A stretch of 64,000 bases of DNA. Source: Epilithonimonas sp042695135 (GTDB lineage: Bacteria; Bacteroidota; Bacteroidia; Flavobacteriales; Weeksellaceae). The stretch covers positions 2,728,001-2,792,000 of the forward strand of contig NZ_CP170547.1 in assembly GCF_042695135.1 (NCBI RefSeq). Direction: 5' to 3'. The position numbers and the translations under genes are program-made. How positions within the stretch are numbered: the stretch's first letter is position 1; each line of letters starts with the position of its first letter. Shown here piece by piece: positions 16,654 to 23,663 of this stretch. The notes beneath the pieces were generated by a model that saw nothing but the letters and a program-made list of their open reading frames with translations, did no database searches and was not told where the DNA came from.

Positions 16654-18180
16654 TTACAGCACTACTTTATGGATCATTTCTACGGCTGACTTCCGGTATT
16701 CCAAAGCGCTCAGCACATCGAAAATTTTGTCGGACCAGCCTGCGATCAGATAGACATCATTTTTGCGGATATCCAACGGCATTTTTCCGTAACCAGCCAA
16801 ATCGAAAATATACAATTTTGCGTTTGGATTGATTTTTTTGTATCGGCTCCAGGAGTCTTCAAAGGAATTTCTTGTTCCGCTGCTATTCCACAATTGGGTG
16901 TCGGTGAACAGCATTACTTTGTCCACTTTTTCGCGTCTGCTGATCAAATCTTCGATCACCAGATAACCGTTTGTGGAATAACCAACCTCACCTTCTCTTT
17001 TATAGAATGCATCTACGTTTCTCAGAATACCGTTTTTGGGCATCGGAACTCTCTTCCAACGGTCTCCAAACATACCTGTGATGACGTTTTTGCACTGCGA
17101 CTGCAAGATCATCGACATCAATAAACCGATATCGTAAAGCAAAACTTTTGACTTCGGGGAAATCGGTTTTTGCATGGAACCGGAAACGTCTGCCGCGATC
17201 ACCACCGAAGTATCGAAACCAAAACCTTTGATGTTTTTTGCACTTACCATCATTGCATCTTCCAATGCTTCCAAAATTGATGAGATATATTTGGAATTGA
17301 TGTTTTTCAATTCTCTGTAAGCCGACAAAAATCTGAATGGCAATTGTTTTGAGTTTCTCACCGCTTTTTCGTCTGACAAATAGCTGCAAATTTTATAAAT
17401 CGTATCATAGGAAACGTTGGCTTCCAGAATATTTCGAAGGTTTCGCAAAGTTGCCATATAACCCAATTTATTGCTGAAAATCAATTCTTCCCATTTATTT
17501 TTGAAAGCTGATTTTCTTTCTGCTTCATCGGCAAATTTTGTCTGACCCAAAACTGAAAGTTCAACTTCCCAGGTGTAAGGCGTTTCCAAAGAATCGTTGG
17601 CGATCTTATTGAAAATGGCCTGCTGATTTTCGTCTTTTGCTTTTGGGTGAACCAGAAACAAGGCATCTTTCAAAGTGACTTCAGCTTTTCTGTTGTATTT
17701 TGCAAACTGGTATTCATCAAATTTGTTAAAAGATTTCATCAGTCCTTTTTGGATCTGTTTGGAAAGTCTGTTCAGTTTTTTAACATCTATTCTCTCGTTT
17801 GCCAATTGATAATAAGCTAGCAATTCTGTGATTTCGTCTGCTCTTTGGATCACGCCGTCAACTGTTTTGCTTACCAAGTCTGTACCTGAGGTTTGTTTCG
17901 CCAATTCGGTCGTCAAAACCAATGGAATCGAACGCAGGTACATATCTTTTCTTGCATAGACCGCTAATTTTGCAACGAAATCCGGGTCGTTTTTCTGAAT
18001 CAGAGACTGGATTCTCGCTAATCTGTCGTTTCCTTTTTCGTAGGTTGTATTTGATAATCCTGTTGTAACAACAGCACTGTATAGTTCTTCTGCAGGCGAA
18101 ATTGTAAACGCTTTTGCACCTTCGTAGTTTGCTACTATTTTATTTGATTTATTTAATTTTCTTAAAAAATTGAATTTCAT
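16654..18180 (-). CDS. rsr: Ro60/Rsr: TROVE plus vWA domain RNA-binding protein
   Basis: A 508-residue bacterial orthologue of the Ro60 autoantigen. The TROVE HEAT-repeat ring spans about 18-310, with the family segment 'YARKDMYLRSIPLVLTTELA' split near residues 75-94. A von Willebrand A domain spans about 322-490 with an intact MIDAS: D331, S333 and S335 in 'AADVSGSM', and D427 in 'LFTDTQ'. Ro60 proteins bind Y RNAs on the ring surface and misfolded RNA ends in the cavity, and in Deinococcus a Y RNA tethers Rsr to PNPase. Here the gene sits between a tRNA array (5' side) and four Y-RNA-like elements (3' side) on the same strand. The ATG at 18180 has a leader of about 54 bases from the likely promoter. 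No RtcB ligase gene is seen nearby. Confidence 0.93.
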   Translation of the reverse strand: MKFNFLRKLNKSNKIVANYEGAKAFTISPAEELYSAVVTTGLSNTTYEKGNDRLARIQSLIQKNDPDFVAKLAVYARKDMYLRSIPLVLTTELAKQTSGTDLVSKTVDGVIQRADEITELLAYYQLANERIDVKKLNRLSKQIQKGLMKSFNKFDEYQFAKYNRKAEVTLKDALFLVHPKAKDENQQAIFNKIANDSLETPYTWEVELSVLGQTKFADEAERKSAFKNKWEELIFSNKLGYMATLRNLRNILEANVSYDTIYKICSYLSDEKAVRNSKQLPFRFLSAYRELKNINSKYISSILEALEDAMMVSAKNIKGFGFDTSVVIAADVSGSMQKPISPKSKVLLYDIGLLMSMILQSQCKNVITGMFGDRWKRVPMPKNGILRNVDAFYKREGEVGYSTNGYLVIEDLISRREKVDKVMLFTDTQLWNSSGTRNSFEDSWSRYKKINPNAKLYIFDLAGYGKMPLDIRKNDVYLIAGWSDKIFDVLSALEYRKSAVEMIHKVVL

Positions 18181-18240
18181 GGTTACTGTTTTTATTGTTA
18201 AATATTTGGAAGATCATTGCTTCCTCTCTGATTTCTGATG

Positions 18241-18268
18241 CAAAGTAAATACGCTGGTGCGCAATCAA
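18241..18268 (-). promoter_or_regulatory. Likely promoter of the Ro60 gene
   Basis: On the minus strand a TTG at 18268-18266 is followed after 18 bases by TACTTTG (18247-18241), close to the Bacteroidota pattern TTG-N19-TANNTTTG. The larger block TATTTACTTTGC recurs exactly upstream of the small ORF at 19298-19423, suggesting a shared control element. Confidence 0.5.
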
Positions 18269-18404
18269 TTTGCGTAGATAAATTAATTTTAAAAAATCTG
18301 CATTTTTATTTTCAATTACATGCCTTCGAAGTCTATAATTAATATTTTATCTGTTGTTTTCATTTTTATTAATTTTTATTAATTTAAATTGATTGAAGAA
18401 AAAC

Positions 18405-18455
18405 AAAGTCTGTCTTTATTTTTTGATACAAGAACTTCTGCGCTCGACAGACTTT
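18405..18455 (-). ncRNA. Hairpin A between tRNA-Cys and Ro60 gene
   Basis: A perfect 10-bp basal stem (AAAGTCTGTC / GACAGACTTT) encloses about 31 bases that include GAGCGCAGAAGTTCTTGT. The same interior pattern occurs in hairpin B (18607-18668). It lacks the bulged-U motif of the Y elements. Role unknown; it could be a processing signal or a Ro60-bound RNA. Confidence 0.55.
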
Positions 18456-18493
18456 ATATTTTCCTCCGGAACTGATCTCATTTCAGTTATTTG

Positions 18494-18575
18494 AGATGGC
18501 TATGGGAGTTGAACCCACTCAGTTTTCACAACGGTGTTGCAGACCGCCCCGACTCTCCCACTTCGGCGAACCATC
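18494..18575 (-). tRNA. tRNA-Cys-like (anticodon GCA), enlarged variable loop
   Basis: An 82-base cloverleaf. Acceptor GATGGTT/AGCCATC, D-stem CCGA/TCGG, anticodon stem GCGGT/ACCGT with loop CTGCAAC (GCA), T-arm GTGGG, loop TTCAACT, CCCAT. The discriminator is T, the cysteine identity base. The variable loop is 12 bases, larger than the usual 4-5, and the D-arm resembles class II tRNAs. CCA is not encoded. Confidence 0.75.
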
Positions 18576-18606
18576 AGATTTTAATGATAATTAAAAGTGA
18601 GTTAAG

Positions 18607-18668
18607 AAAAAGTCCGTCTATTTTAACTTGTGTTTTTGTAAAGATCTTCTGCTCTTGACAAACTTTTT
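18607..18668 (-). ncRNA. Hairpin B between tRNA-Ile and tRNA-Cys
   Basis: A 12-bp basal stem AAAAAGTTTGTC / GACGGACTTTTT (two G-U pairs) encloses about 38 bases with AAGAGCAGAAGATCTTTACA. It aligns with the interior of hairpin A, while the stem sequence differs and stays paired. Probably a paralogous structured RNA. Confidence 0.55.
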
Positions 18669-18701
18669 CTTTCTCTCTTTTTAAACAATTAACATTAATT
18701 G

Positions 18702-18775
18702 TAATTCCGGAAGGAATCGAACCTTCAACCTTCGGTGTATCAGACCGATACTCTAACCAATTGAGCTACGAAATC
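18702..18775 (-). tRNA. tRNA-Ile (anticodon GAT)
   Basis: A 74-base cloverleaf. Acceptor GATTTCG/CGGAATT has two G-U pairs, including G1-U72. D-arm GCTC, loop AATTGGTTA, GAGT; anticodon stem TCGGT/ACCGA, loop CTGATAC; T-arm GAAGG, loop TTCGATT, CCTTC; discriminator A. It starts 2 bases after the CCA of tRNA-Glu. Its wobble-rich acceptor is unlike usual housekeeping tRNA-Ile. Confidence 0.85.
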
Positions 18776-18777
18776 AT

Positions 18778-18852
18778 TGGTACTCCATAAGGGAATCGAA
18801 CCCTTGTTCTCTGCTCGAAAGGCAGACGTCCTAACCGTTAGACGAATGGAGC
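18778..18852 (-). tRNA. tRNA-Glu (anticodon TTC)
   Basis: Acceptor GCTCCAT/ATGGAGT (G1-U72 wobble), D-arm GTCT, loop AACGGTTA, GGAC; anticodon stem TCTGC/GCAGA, loop CTTTCGA; T-arm AAGGG, loop TTCGATT, CCCTT; discriminator A. A CCA follows in the DNA (18780-18778); the other array members do not encode CCA. Confidence 0.88.
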
Positions 18853-18858
18853 AATTTG

Positions 18859-18930
18859 TCTGGAAAGCAGGGCTCGAACCTGCGACCTCCCGCGTCCAAG
18901 GCGGGTAAACAACCACCGTTATCTTTCCAG
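18859..18930 (-). tRNA. tRNA-Pro (anticodon TGG), weak D-arm
   Basis: A 72-base cloverleaf with acceptor CTGGAAA/TTTCCAG (C1-G72 as in tRNA-Pro), anticodon stem CCCGC/GCGGG, loop CTTGGAC, and T-arm GCAGG, loop TTCGAGC, CCTGC. The D-region GATAACGGTGGTTGTTTA forms at most a 3-bp stem (AAC/GTT). Discriminator A. Confidence 0.82.
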
Positions 18931-18936
18931 TTTCCA

Positions 18937-18992
18937 GATCCACTTCCAAATTCTTTTCCGAGAGACAGTCGGATCCGAATTTTTGGTGGATC
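18937..18992 (-). ncRNA. Armless tRNA-like hairpin occupying a tRNA slot (Asp-like anticodon GTC)
   Basis: A 56-base element spaced 4 and 6 bases from its tRNA neighbours. It has a 7-bp terminal stem (GATCCAC/GTGGATC) and a 5-bp stem with 7-base loop, TCCGA-CTGTCTC-TCGGA, which has anticodon-arm geometry with T33 and GTC at 34-36. There are no D- or T-arms; CAAA and TTTG in the connecting strands can pair. Base 37 is T, unusual for a tRNA. Either a degenerate tRNA-Asp, an armless tRNA, or a hairpin with another role. Confidence 0.45.
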
Positions 18993-18996
18993 TTTG

Positions 18997-19081
18997 CGGA
19001 GAGCAAAGGAATCGAACCTTCACTACTATCGTAGAACTCATTAGCAGTGAGCCGCAACAAACCAATATCTGCCTACTCTCC
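18997..19081 (-). tRNA. tRNA-Ser (anticodon GCT)
   Basis: An 85-base class II tRNA. Acceptor GGAGAGT/GCTCTCC, anticodon loop CTGCTAA (GCT) on a CTCA/TGAG stem, long variable arm with CTAC/GTAG, T-arm GAAGG, loop TTCGATT, CCTTT, and discriminator G as expected for serine. Confidence 0.85.
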
Positions 19082-19087
19082 TTTTTG

Positions 19088-19161
19088 TAATCCCAGAAAG
19101 AATCGAACTTTCAACCCCCGGTTTAAAAGACCGGTGCTCTGACCAATTGAGCTATGAGATT
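19088..19161 (-). tRNA. tRNA-Lys (anticodon TTT)
   Basis: A 74-base cloverleaf. Acceptor AATCTCA/TGGGATT, D-arm GCTC, loop AATTGGTCA, GAGC; anticodon stem CCGGT/ACCGG, loop CTTTTAA; T-arm GAAAG, loop TTCGATT, CTTTC; discriminator A. The A1-U72 pair differs from the usual G1-C72 of bacterial tRNA-Lys. Confidence 0.87.
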
Positions 19162-19168
19162 TCATTTT

Positions 19169-19241
19169 GGGTTTCTCCGGGAATCGAACTCTGTTCTCCG
19201 GTGCCACAAACCGGTGCTTTACCAAATAAGCTAAAGAAACC
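19169..19241 (-). tRNA. tRNA-His (anticodon GTG), degenerate T-stem
   Basis: Acceptor GGTTTCT/AGAAACC, D-arm GCTT/AAGC with loop ATTTGGTA, anticodon stem CCGGT/ACCGG, loop TTGTGGC, discriminator C (histidine identity). The T-stem CAGAG/CCCGG has two mismatches, and the base before position 1 is T, so the essential extra G at -1 is not encoded. Probably not a normal substrate for HisRS without modification. First member of the array, directly after the terminator at 19244-19271. Confidence 0.75.
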
Positions 19242-19243
19242 AT

Positions 19244-19271
19244 AAAAAAAGCGCCTCTTTGGGGAGGCGCT
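19244..19271 (-). terminator. Terminator between small ORF and tRNA array
   Basis: Stem AGCGCCTC/GAGGCGCT with a 6-base loop, followed by seven T on the minus strand. The T-run ends 3 bases before tRNA-His. It lies 26 bases after the stop of the 41-codon ORF. The stem core matches the terminator at 19744-19773. Confidence 0.85.
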
Positions 19272-19297
19272 GATATATATTTTGACGTGTAGCTACA

Positions 19298-19423
19298 TTA
19301 GCTGACCCATTTATATAAGCACCTTTCATCCACAAATTCACTACTAATAAGACATATCAAGCTTTTCGGCTCTTGTCCGTGTAATCCTGAAAACTGATTA
19401 GATATGTGATGTACTTGTTTCAT
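19298..19423 (-). CDS. Small ORF of 41 codons before the tRNA array (leader-peptide candidate)
   Basis: Starts MKQVHHISNQF and ends LYKWVS. The frame is open further upstream to 19489, but the ATG at 19423 gives the better fit: a 5' leader of about 57 bases from a promoter-like TACTTTG block, and an N-terminus resembling the second small ORF (MIKQRVHISSN). A strong terminator follows after 26 bases. It contains His (three), Lys, Ser, Pro, Glu, Ile and Cys, i.e. every amino acid served by the downstream tRNAs. No known family recognised. Could be a leader peptide or an independent small protein. Confidence 0.45.
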   Translation of the reverse strand: MKQVHHISNQFSGLHGQEPKSLICLISSEFVDERCLYKWVS

Positions 19424-19486
19424 TTTATTGTTGTTGTTTAAATGTTTTGTGAAGTTAAAAACCTTGTTGTTTTTAATTTTCGGTTG

Positions 19487-19517
19487 CAAAGTAAATATGA
19501 TTTTTTTAAATCCGCAA
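19487..19517 (-). promoter_or_regulatory. Promoter-like block upstream of the 41-codon ORF
   Basis: TATTTACTTTGC on the minus strand is identical to the block upstream of the Ro60 gene. A TTG lies 21 bases further upstream (19517-19515), a slightly long spacing. 19518-19740 holds no gene that I can see. Confidence 0.4.
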
Positions 19518-19743
19518 ATTTATTTTTCTATTAAATATTTGAAAATCAAATAGTTATGTTTAATTTTAAAATAGAAAATACCTGTCCGTAATATTTTACA
19601 GATATCTTGATTACCTAAATGACTGTCTCTCACTGGTTTCCTTATCACGTTTTATTTTCTACTTAATGGTTCATTTTGATTAAATTAAATTTCACTTTTA
19701 TGATTATTTTTTTTCATTCTAAATAATTTTGCTCCTAAAACAC

Positions 19744-19773
19744 AAAAAACGCCTCGAATATTGAGGCGTTTTT
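19744..19773 (-). terminator. Terminator after the 42-codon ORF
   Basis: Stem AAAAACGCCTC/GAGGCGTTTTT with a T-run on the minus strand, 28 bases after the ORF stop. It shares the CGCCTC/GAGGCG core with the terminator at 19244-19271. Confidence 0.85.
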
Positions 19774-19801
19774 GTAATATTTTGATTAATTCTTTACAGG
19801 T

Positions 19802-19930
19802 TTAACGTAAATTATTTTCAAAGCAAGTACATTTCGCCTCATTTAATATCATCCATTCATATCCTAACAATCCCTTTATTGATGGATTGTTGCATAGATT
19901 AGAACTAATATGTACTCTTTGTTTTATCAT
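19802..19930 (-). CDS. Small ORF of 42 codons (paralogue of the 41-codon ORF)
   Basis: Starts MIKQRVHISSN and ends FENNLR. A near-consensus TATCTTTG box lies at 19951-19944, which would place the transcript start only a few bases before the ATG at 19930. It ends 28 bases before a terminator. N-terminal similarity and layout match the ORF at 19298-19423. No signal peptide or membrane segment. Function unknown. Confidence 0.45.
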   Translation of the reverse strand: MIKQRVHISSNLCNNPSIKGLLGYEWMILNEAKCTCFENNLR

Positions 19931-20237
19931 GATTTTACTGGCGCAAAGATAAATTTTTTATTCTTTTAATTTTTAAAACTTCTATTTTTTGGTATTTTAA
20001 ACGGGAATTTAATTACTCTCGAAGATTAAATTAATCCATTCCTGATGGTAAAAATACAGGCATCTAATTAGTACTATTACAAATCTATAAAATATAGTTT
20101 AGAAGTAATTAAGTCTTTATCTATGATCTTTCGTTGATGATAACCTTGAAGGGCATGATTTTGGTTGATACCTGAAAATAGAGAATTTTGGGATATCAGA
20201 TATTTCAAAAAATGTATAATAAATAAAACAGTCAACA
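19931..20237. other. AT-rich intergenic stretch before the LOV kinase
   Basis: It contains the TATCTTTG box for the minus-strand small ORF (19951-19944) and, presumably, the promoter of the plus-strand kinase, which I could not place. No gene or strong hairpin seen. Confidence 0.5.
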
Positions 20238-21767
20238 TTGGAAACATATATTGACAGCAATGCGATAAATGATGATCTGAATAACAACATTTATCTGCAG
20301 GCGCTTAACTCAGCGAAATCCGGAATTATCATTACCGACAACAGGCAACCCGATAATCCAATCATCTATTGTAATAAAGCTTTCGAAGACATTACAGGTT
20401 ATTCTCACAATGAAATCATTGGGCATAACTGCCGCTTTTTGCAGGCTCAGGACAAGTCACAACCGGAAAGACAGATCATTAAAGATGCTGTCATGAATGG
20501 TGCAGAATGTAAAGTGGAGATTAGAAATTACAGAAAAAACGGTACTCTTTTCTGGAACGAACTCATCATCTCCCCAGTTAAAGACAGCGATGATAGTGTA
20601 ACTCATTTTATAGGGGTCCAAAATGATATTACAGATCGCAAAAAATATGAAAACGAACTGAGGGAAGAAAAGGCATCCGTAGAAAAAAAGATTGAAGAGC
20701 GCACCAGGGAGCTGCACGAGAACGAGGCATTTTTATCAAGTATTATCCAGACCGTAAGAGAAAGTCTATTGGTTTTAGATGCTGATTACAAGGTATTGAG
20801 CGCTAATACGCATTTTCTGAATTCCTTCAAAGTTACAAATGAAGACACTATTGGAAAAATATTATTTGAACTGGGAAACCACCAATGGGATATTGATCAG
20901 TTAAAAGAACTCTTAACAAAGATATTACCAACAAATAATCCTGTTATTGATTTTGAAGTAGAGCACGACTTTCCTTATATCGGAAAAAAAATCATGTTGC
21001 TTAATGCTTATCGTATCGAATTCGAGGGACAATATAAAGACCGTATCTTGATTGCGATTGAAGATATTACAGACAAAAAGGAGATTGACCGCCGGAAAGA
21101 TGATTTCCTGTCCATAGCAAGCCACGAATTGAAAACTCCTCTAACCACTATAAAAGGGTTTGTTCAGCTGCTTGAGAGAATGCTTCCTGATGGTTCACCG
21201 GAAAAATTCACAGTCACACTAGGCAAAGTTTCCATCTACGTGGACCGCTTAAATAATCTGATATCAGAACTCTTGGATACTTCAAAGATACAATCCGGAA
21301 ATATTGAAATTCACAAAGAACCTTTTGAAATTGATAAATTGATTCACGATACGGTTGAAAACCTGGCTATAGCCACACCTGAATACAAAATTACGATCAG
21401 CAGTGATACAAAAGTAACTGTACTAGGTGATGAACTGCAGATCTCACAGGTCATCAACAATCTGGTTTCGAATGCTATTAAATATTCTCCCGGAACTGAT
21501 AAAATAGATGTTTACTGCAACAAAGTCGGCAGTTTTGTAAAGGTTTCTATAAAGGATTATGGAATGGGTATAAGCCAGCAGGATCAGTCAAAAATATTTG
21601 ATAGATTCTTCAGGGCACGAGACATTCAGAAAAAATTCCCAGGAATGGGCATTGGCTTATATATCTGTCATGAAATTATTGCCAGTCACAATGGTACACT
21701 TTGGGTAGATAGTGAAATCGGTACAGGATCTACATTTAATTTCACATTACCAATCATGAAAAATTAA
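20238..21767 (+). CDS. LOV-PAS sensor histidine kinase (blue-light receptor candidate)
   Basis: A 509-residue cytoplasmic kinase with no membrane helix. The start must be the TTG at 20238: a stop lies 18 bases upstream and there is no ATG before the first domain. Residues 20-130 form a LOV domain with signature GHNCRFLQ; C65 is the photoactive cysteine, and N100-region residues and Q128 match flavin contacts. A coiled linker (135-165), a second PAS (about 165-280), HisKA with H296 in 'SHELKTPL', and a HATPase ending at 505 follow. LOV kinases bind FMN and form a cysteinyl adduct in blue light. It is followed 5 bases later by a response regulator, its probable partner. Confidence 0.9.
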   Translation: METYIDSNAINDDLNNNIYLQALNSAKSGIIITDNRQPDNPIIYCNKAFEDITGYSHNEIIGHNCRFLQAQDKSQPERQIIKDAVMNGAECKVEIRNYRKNGTLFWNELIISPVKDSDDSVTHFIGVQNDITDRKKYENELREEKASVEKKIEERTRELHENEAFLSSIIQTVRESLLVLDADYKVLSANTHFLNSFKVTNEDTIGKILFELGNHQWDIDQLKELLTKILPTNNPVIDFEVEHDFPYIGKKIMLLNAYRIEFEGQYKDRILIAIEDITDKKEIDRRKDDFLSIASHELKTPLTTIKGFVQLLERMLPDGSPEKFTVTLGKVSIYVDRLNNLISELLDTSKIQSGNIEIHKEPFEIDKLIHDTVENLAIATPEYKITISSDTKVTVLGDELQISQVINNLVSNAIKYSPGTDKIDVYCNKVGSFVKVSIKDYGMGISQQDQSKIFDRFFRARDIQKKFPGMGIGLYICHEIIASHNGTLWVDSEIGTGSTFNFTLPIMKN

Positions 21768-21772
21768 CCAAT

Positions 21773-22144
21773 ATGGAAAGTAAGAAAATAATGATATGTG
21801 ATGATGATCCCGGAATATTGGAAGTATTGGAAATGATGCTTGAATTAGAAGGATACACAGTTTTTACGGAAAGTAACAGTACTAATTTGATAAAAACGAT
21901 CAGTCATACTTTGCCGGACTTACTGCTAATGGACCTCTGGATGCCTGTACTATCTGGAGACCAATTATTGAGAACCATCAGAACCACAAAAGAAATAGAA
22001 AACCTGCCGGTAATTATTCTCTCTGCCAGTGTAGATGGCAATGAAATAGCGACCAGTTCCGGTGCCAACGGTTTCATTGCAAAACCATTTGATATGGATG
22101 ATGTTTCGATAAAGATCAGAAATATATTGTTTGATGTTGAATAA
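21773..22144 (+). CDS. Single-domain response regulator
   Basis: A 123-residue receiver domain only: acidic pair D11/D12, phosphoacceptor D54 in 'LLMDLWMP', T/S in 'ILSAS' and lysine in 'IAKPF'. With no output domain it must act by protein contact, CheY-like. It is 5 bases from the LOV kinase stop and surely co-transcribed with it. Confidence 0.92.
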   Translation: MESKKIMICDDDPGILEVLEMMLELEGYTVFTESNSTNLIKTISHTLPDLLLMDLWMPVLSGDQLLRTIRTTKEIENLPVIILSASVDGNEIATSSGANGFIAKPFDMDDVSIKIRNILFDVE

Positions 22145-22385
22145 ATAGACTATTACTCTATCGAAACTTCGATTTCTAAAGTGTAATTTTTTCTGATCTT
22201 CCCACACTATCAAAGAAAGAGAATATAAAAAGCTCGACCAAAAAAATAGCAACTCCTATCATTTTGTATAATATGAACGGCAATATTTTATCTCGAAAAA
22301 ATGCCTCACGTTATTTGAAAATATAAGGACAGAAAAAACGTTTCTGATGATAATATTTAGTTTGGTTTGCTGAGAAAAAGTTCAA

Positions 22386-22393
22386 TATATTTG
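22386..22393 (+). promoter_or_regulatory. -7 box of the YaiO-like gene
   Basis: TATATTTG matches TANNTTTG, 32 bases before the ATG at 22426. TTG candidates lie at 22362 and 22367, neither at the ideal spacing. Confidence 0.45.
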
Positions 22394-22425
22394 TGTAAAA
22401 GCTTTATAATTAATATTTTTTTTCA

Positions 22426-23658
22426 ATGAAAAAATGCAAACTCTTTTTGTTAATGCTGTTTATACCGATCGCAATGTCAGCACAGCAAAACTCTACCGCT
22501 GATGAGCTGTTTAAAGAAGCCCGCATTAAAGCTTTTGAGCAGAAAGATTATACAGCATCTATTGCTCTTGCAAAAGAAGCATTGGAAAAAGCACCCAATT
22601 ATACTGATATTTCTATTTTTTTAGGCAGAATCTATACCTGGAACAAAGATATTGCTTCTGCAAGAGCATTATTTGAAGAACTCCAAAAAAAGGGAGTAAA
22701 AGATGAAGATTTTTTTGTCGCTTATGCCTCATTGGAGTATTGGAATGATCAAAATACAAAGGCCATTGAAATTATTAACGACGGGTTGTCAAACAACCCA
22801 TCATCCGAAGCATTATGGTTATTAAAAGCAAAAGTTTATTTCGGAACTGACGAGTATTCCGAGGCAAAGAAAGCCATCTCGAACCTTTTACTGATCAATC
22901 AAAAAAATACTGAAGCGATTGCACTAGCTGTGAGAATAAACGAAATTTCTTCAAAAAATGCGATAGGCATTACTTATAATTACTCCCATTTTGACAAGCA
23001 GTTCGATGATGACTGGCATATTATAGGTGTAAGTTACAAAAGAATAACCCCATTGGGATCGATCATCCTGAGAGGAAATTATGCCAATAAGTTTGCAACG
23101 AACGGCACACAGATAGAACTGGAGGCTTATCCAAAATTATCTAAGACATTTTACCTGTATGTAGGAGCTGGGTATTCTAATGATGTAGGTCTGTTTCCCA
23201 AATACAGAACCGGCGTTTCTTTAAATGCCAATTTGCCTCATAGCTTTGAAGCGGAGATTGGATACCGGCAGCTTTATTTTATTAGTAACATCTGGCTGTA
23301 TACTGCTTCAATAGGTAAATATTACAAGAATTACTGGTTCAATTTGCGCACCTATATCACACCGGACCACAAAAATATTTCACATTCTTATACAGGAACC
23401 GTGCGTTATTATACAAAGAGTGCTCAGGATTATTTTGCCTTTCAGATAGGAACCGGAATTAGCCCGGAAGAAAACAGCAACAACCTTTTGGGTAATGAGA
23501 CATTTAAATTGAAGACTTTCAAAATCGGGGGCGAATATAATTTTTCGTTTCACTCAAATTCGTTTTCAGTGGGAACAATGTATTATAATCAGGAATACCG
23601 CCCGAATGAAAAAGGTAATCAATTCGATATAACGTTAGGATACACACGAAAATTTTAA
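22426..23658 (+). CDS. TPR plus YaiO-like outer-membrane beta-barrel protein
   Basis: A 410-residue secreted protein. Signal peptide 1-19 (LFLLMLFIPIAMSAQQ), TPR repeats about 25-170, then a C-terminal beta-barrel of about 230 residues with alternating aromatic strands ending 'DITLGYTRKF'. The layout fits the YaiO family (outer-membrane protein with N-terminal TPR). Such TPR-barrel proteins often export or modify surface polysaccharide. It is convergent with a GT2-sulfatase gene 5 bases away, which fits a shared role (inference). Confidence 0.82.
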   Translation: MKKCKLFLLMLFIPIAMSAQQNSTADELFKEARIKAFEQKDYTASIALAKEALEKAPNYTDISIFLGRIYTWNKDIASARALFEELQKKGVKDEDFFVAYASLEYWNDQNTKAIEIINDGLSNNPSSEALWLLKAKVYFGTDEYSEAKKAISNLLLINQKNTEAIALAVRINEISSKNAIGITYNYSHFDKQFDDDWHIIGVSYKRITPLGSIILRGNYANKFATNGTQIELEAYPKLSKTFYLYVGAGYSNDVGLFPKYRTGVSLNANLPHSFEAEIGYRQLYFISNIWLYTASIGKYYKNYWFNLRTYITPDHKNISHSYTGTVRYYTKSAQDYFAFQIGTGISPEENSNNLLGNETFKLKTFKIGGEYNFSFHSNSFSVGTMYYNQEYRPNEKGNQFDITLGYTRKF

Positions 23659-23663
23659 AAATA

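Noticed and set aside
18740..19060. Open frames across the tRNA region (minus 18740-19060, plus 18856-19044)
   Set aside because: They read through five tRNA or tRNA-like genes; their peptides are typical of translated tRNA (for example 'WTREVAGSSPAF').
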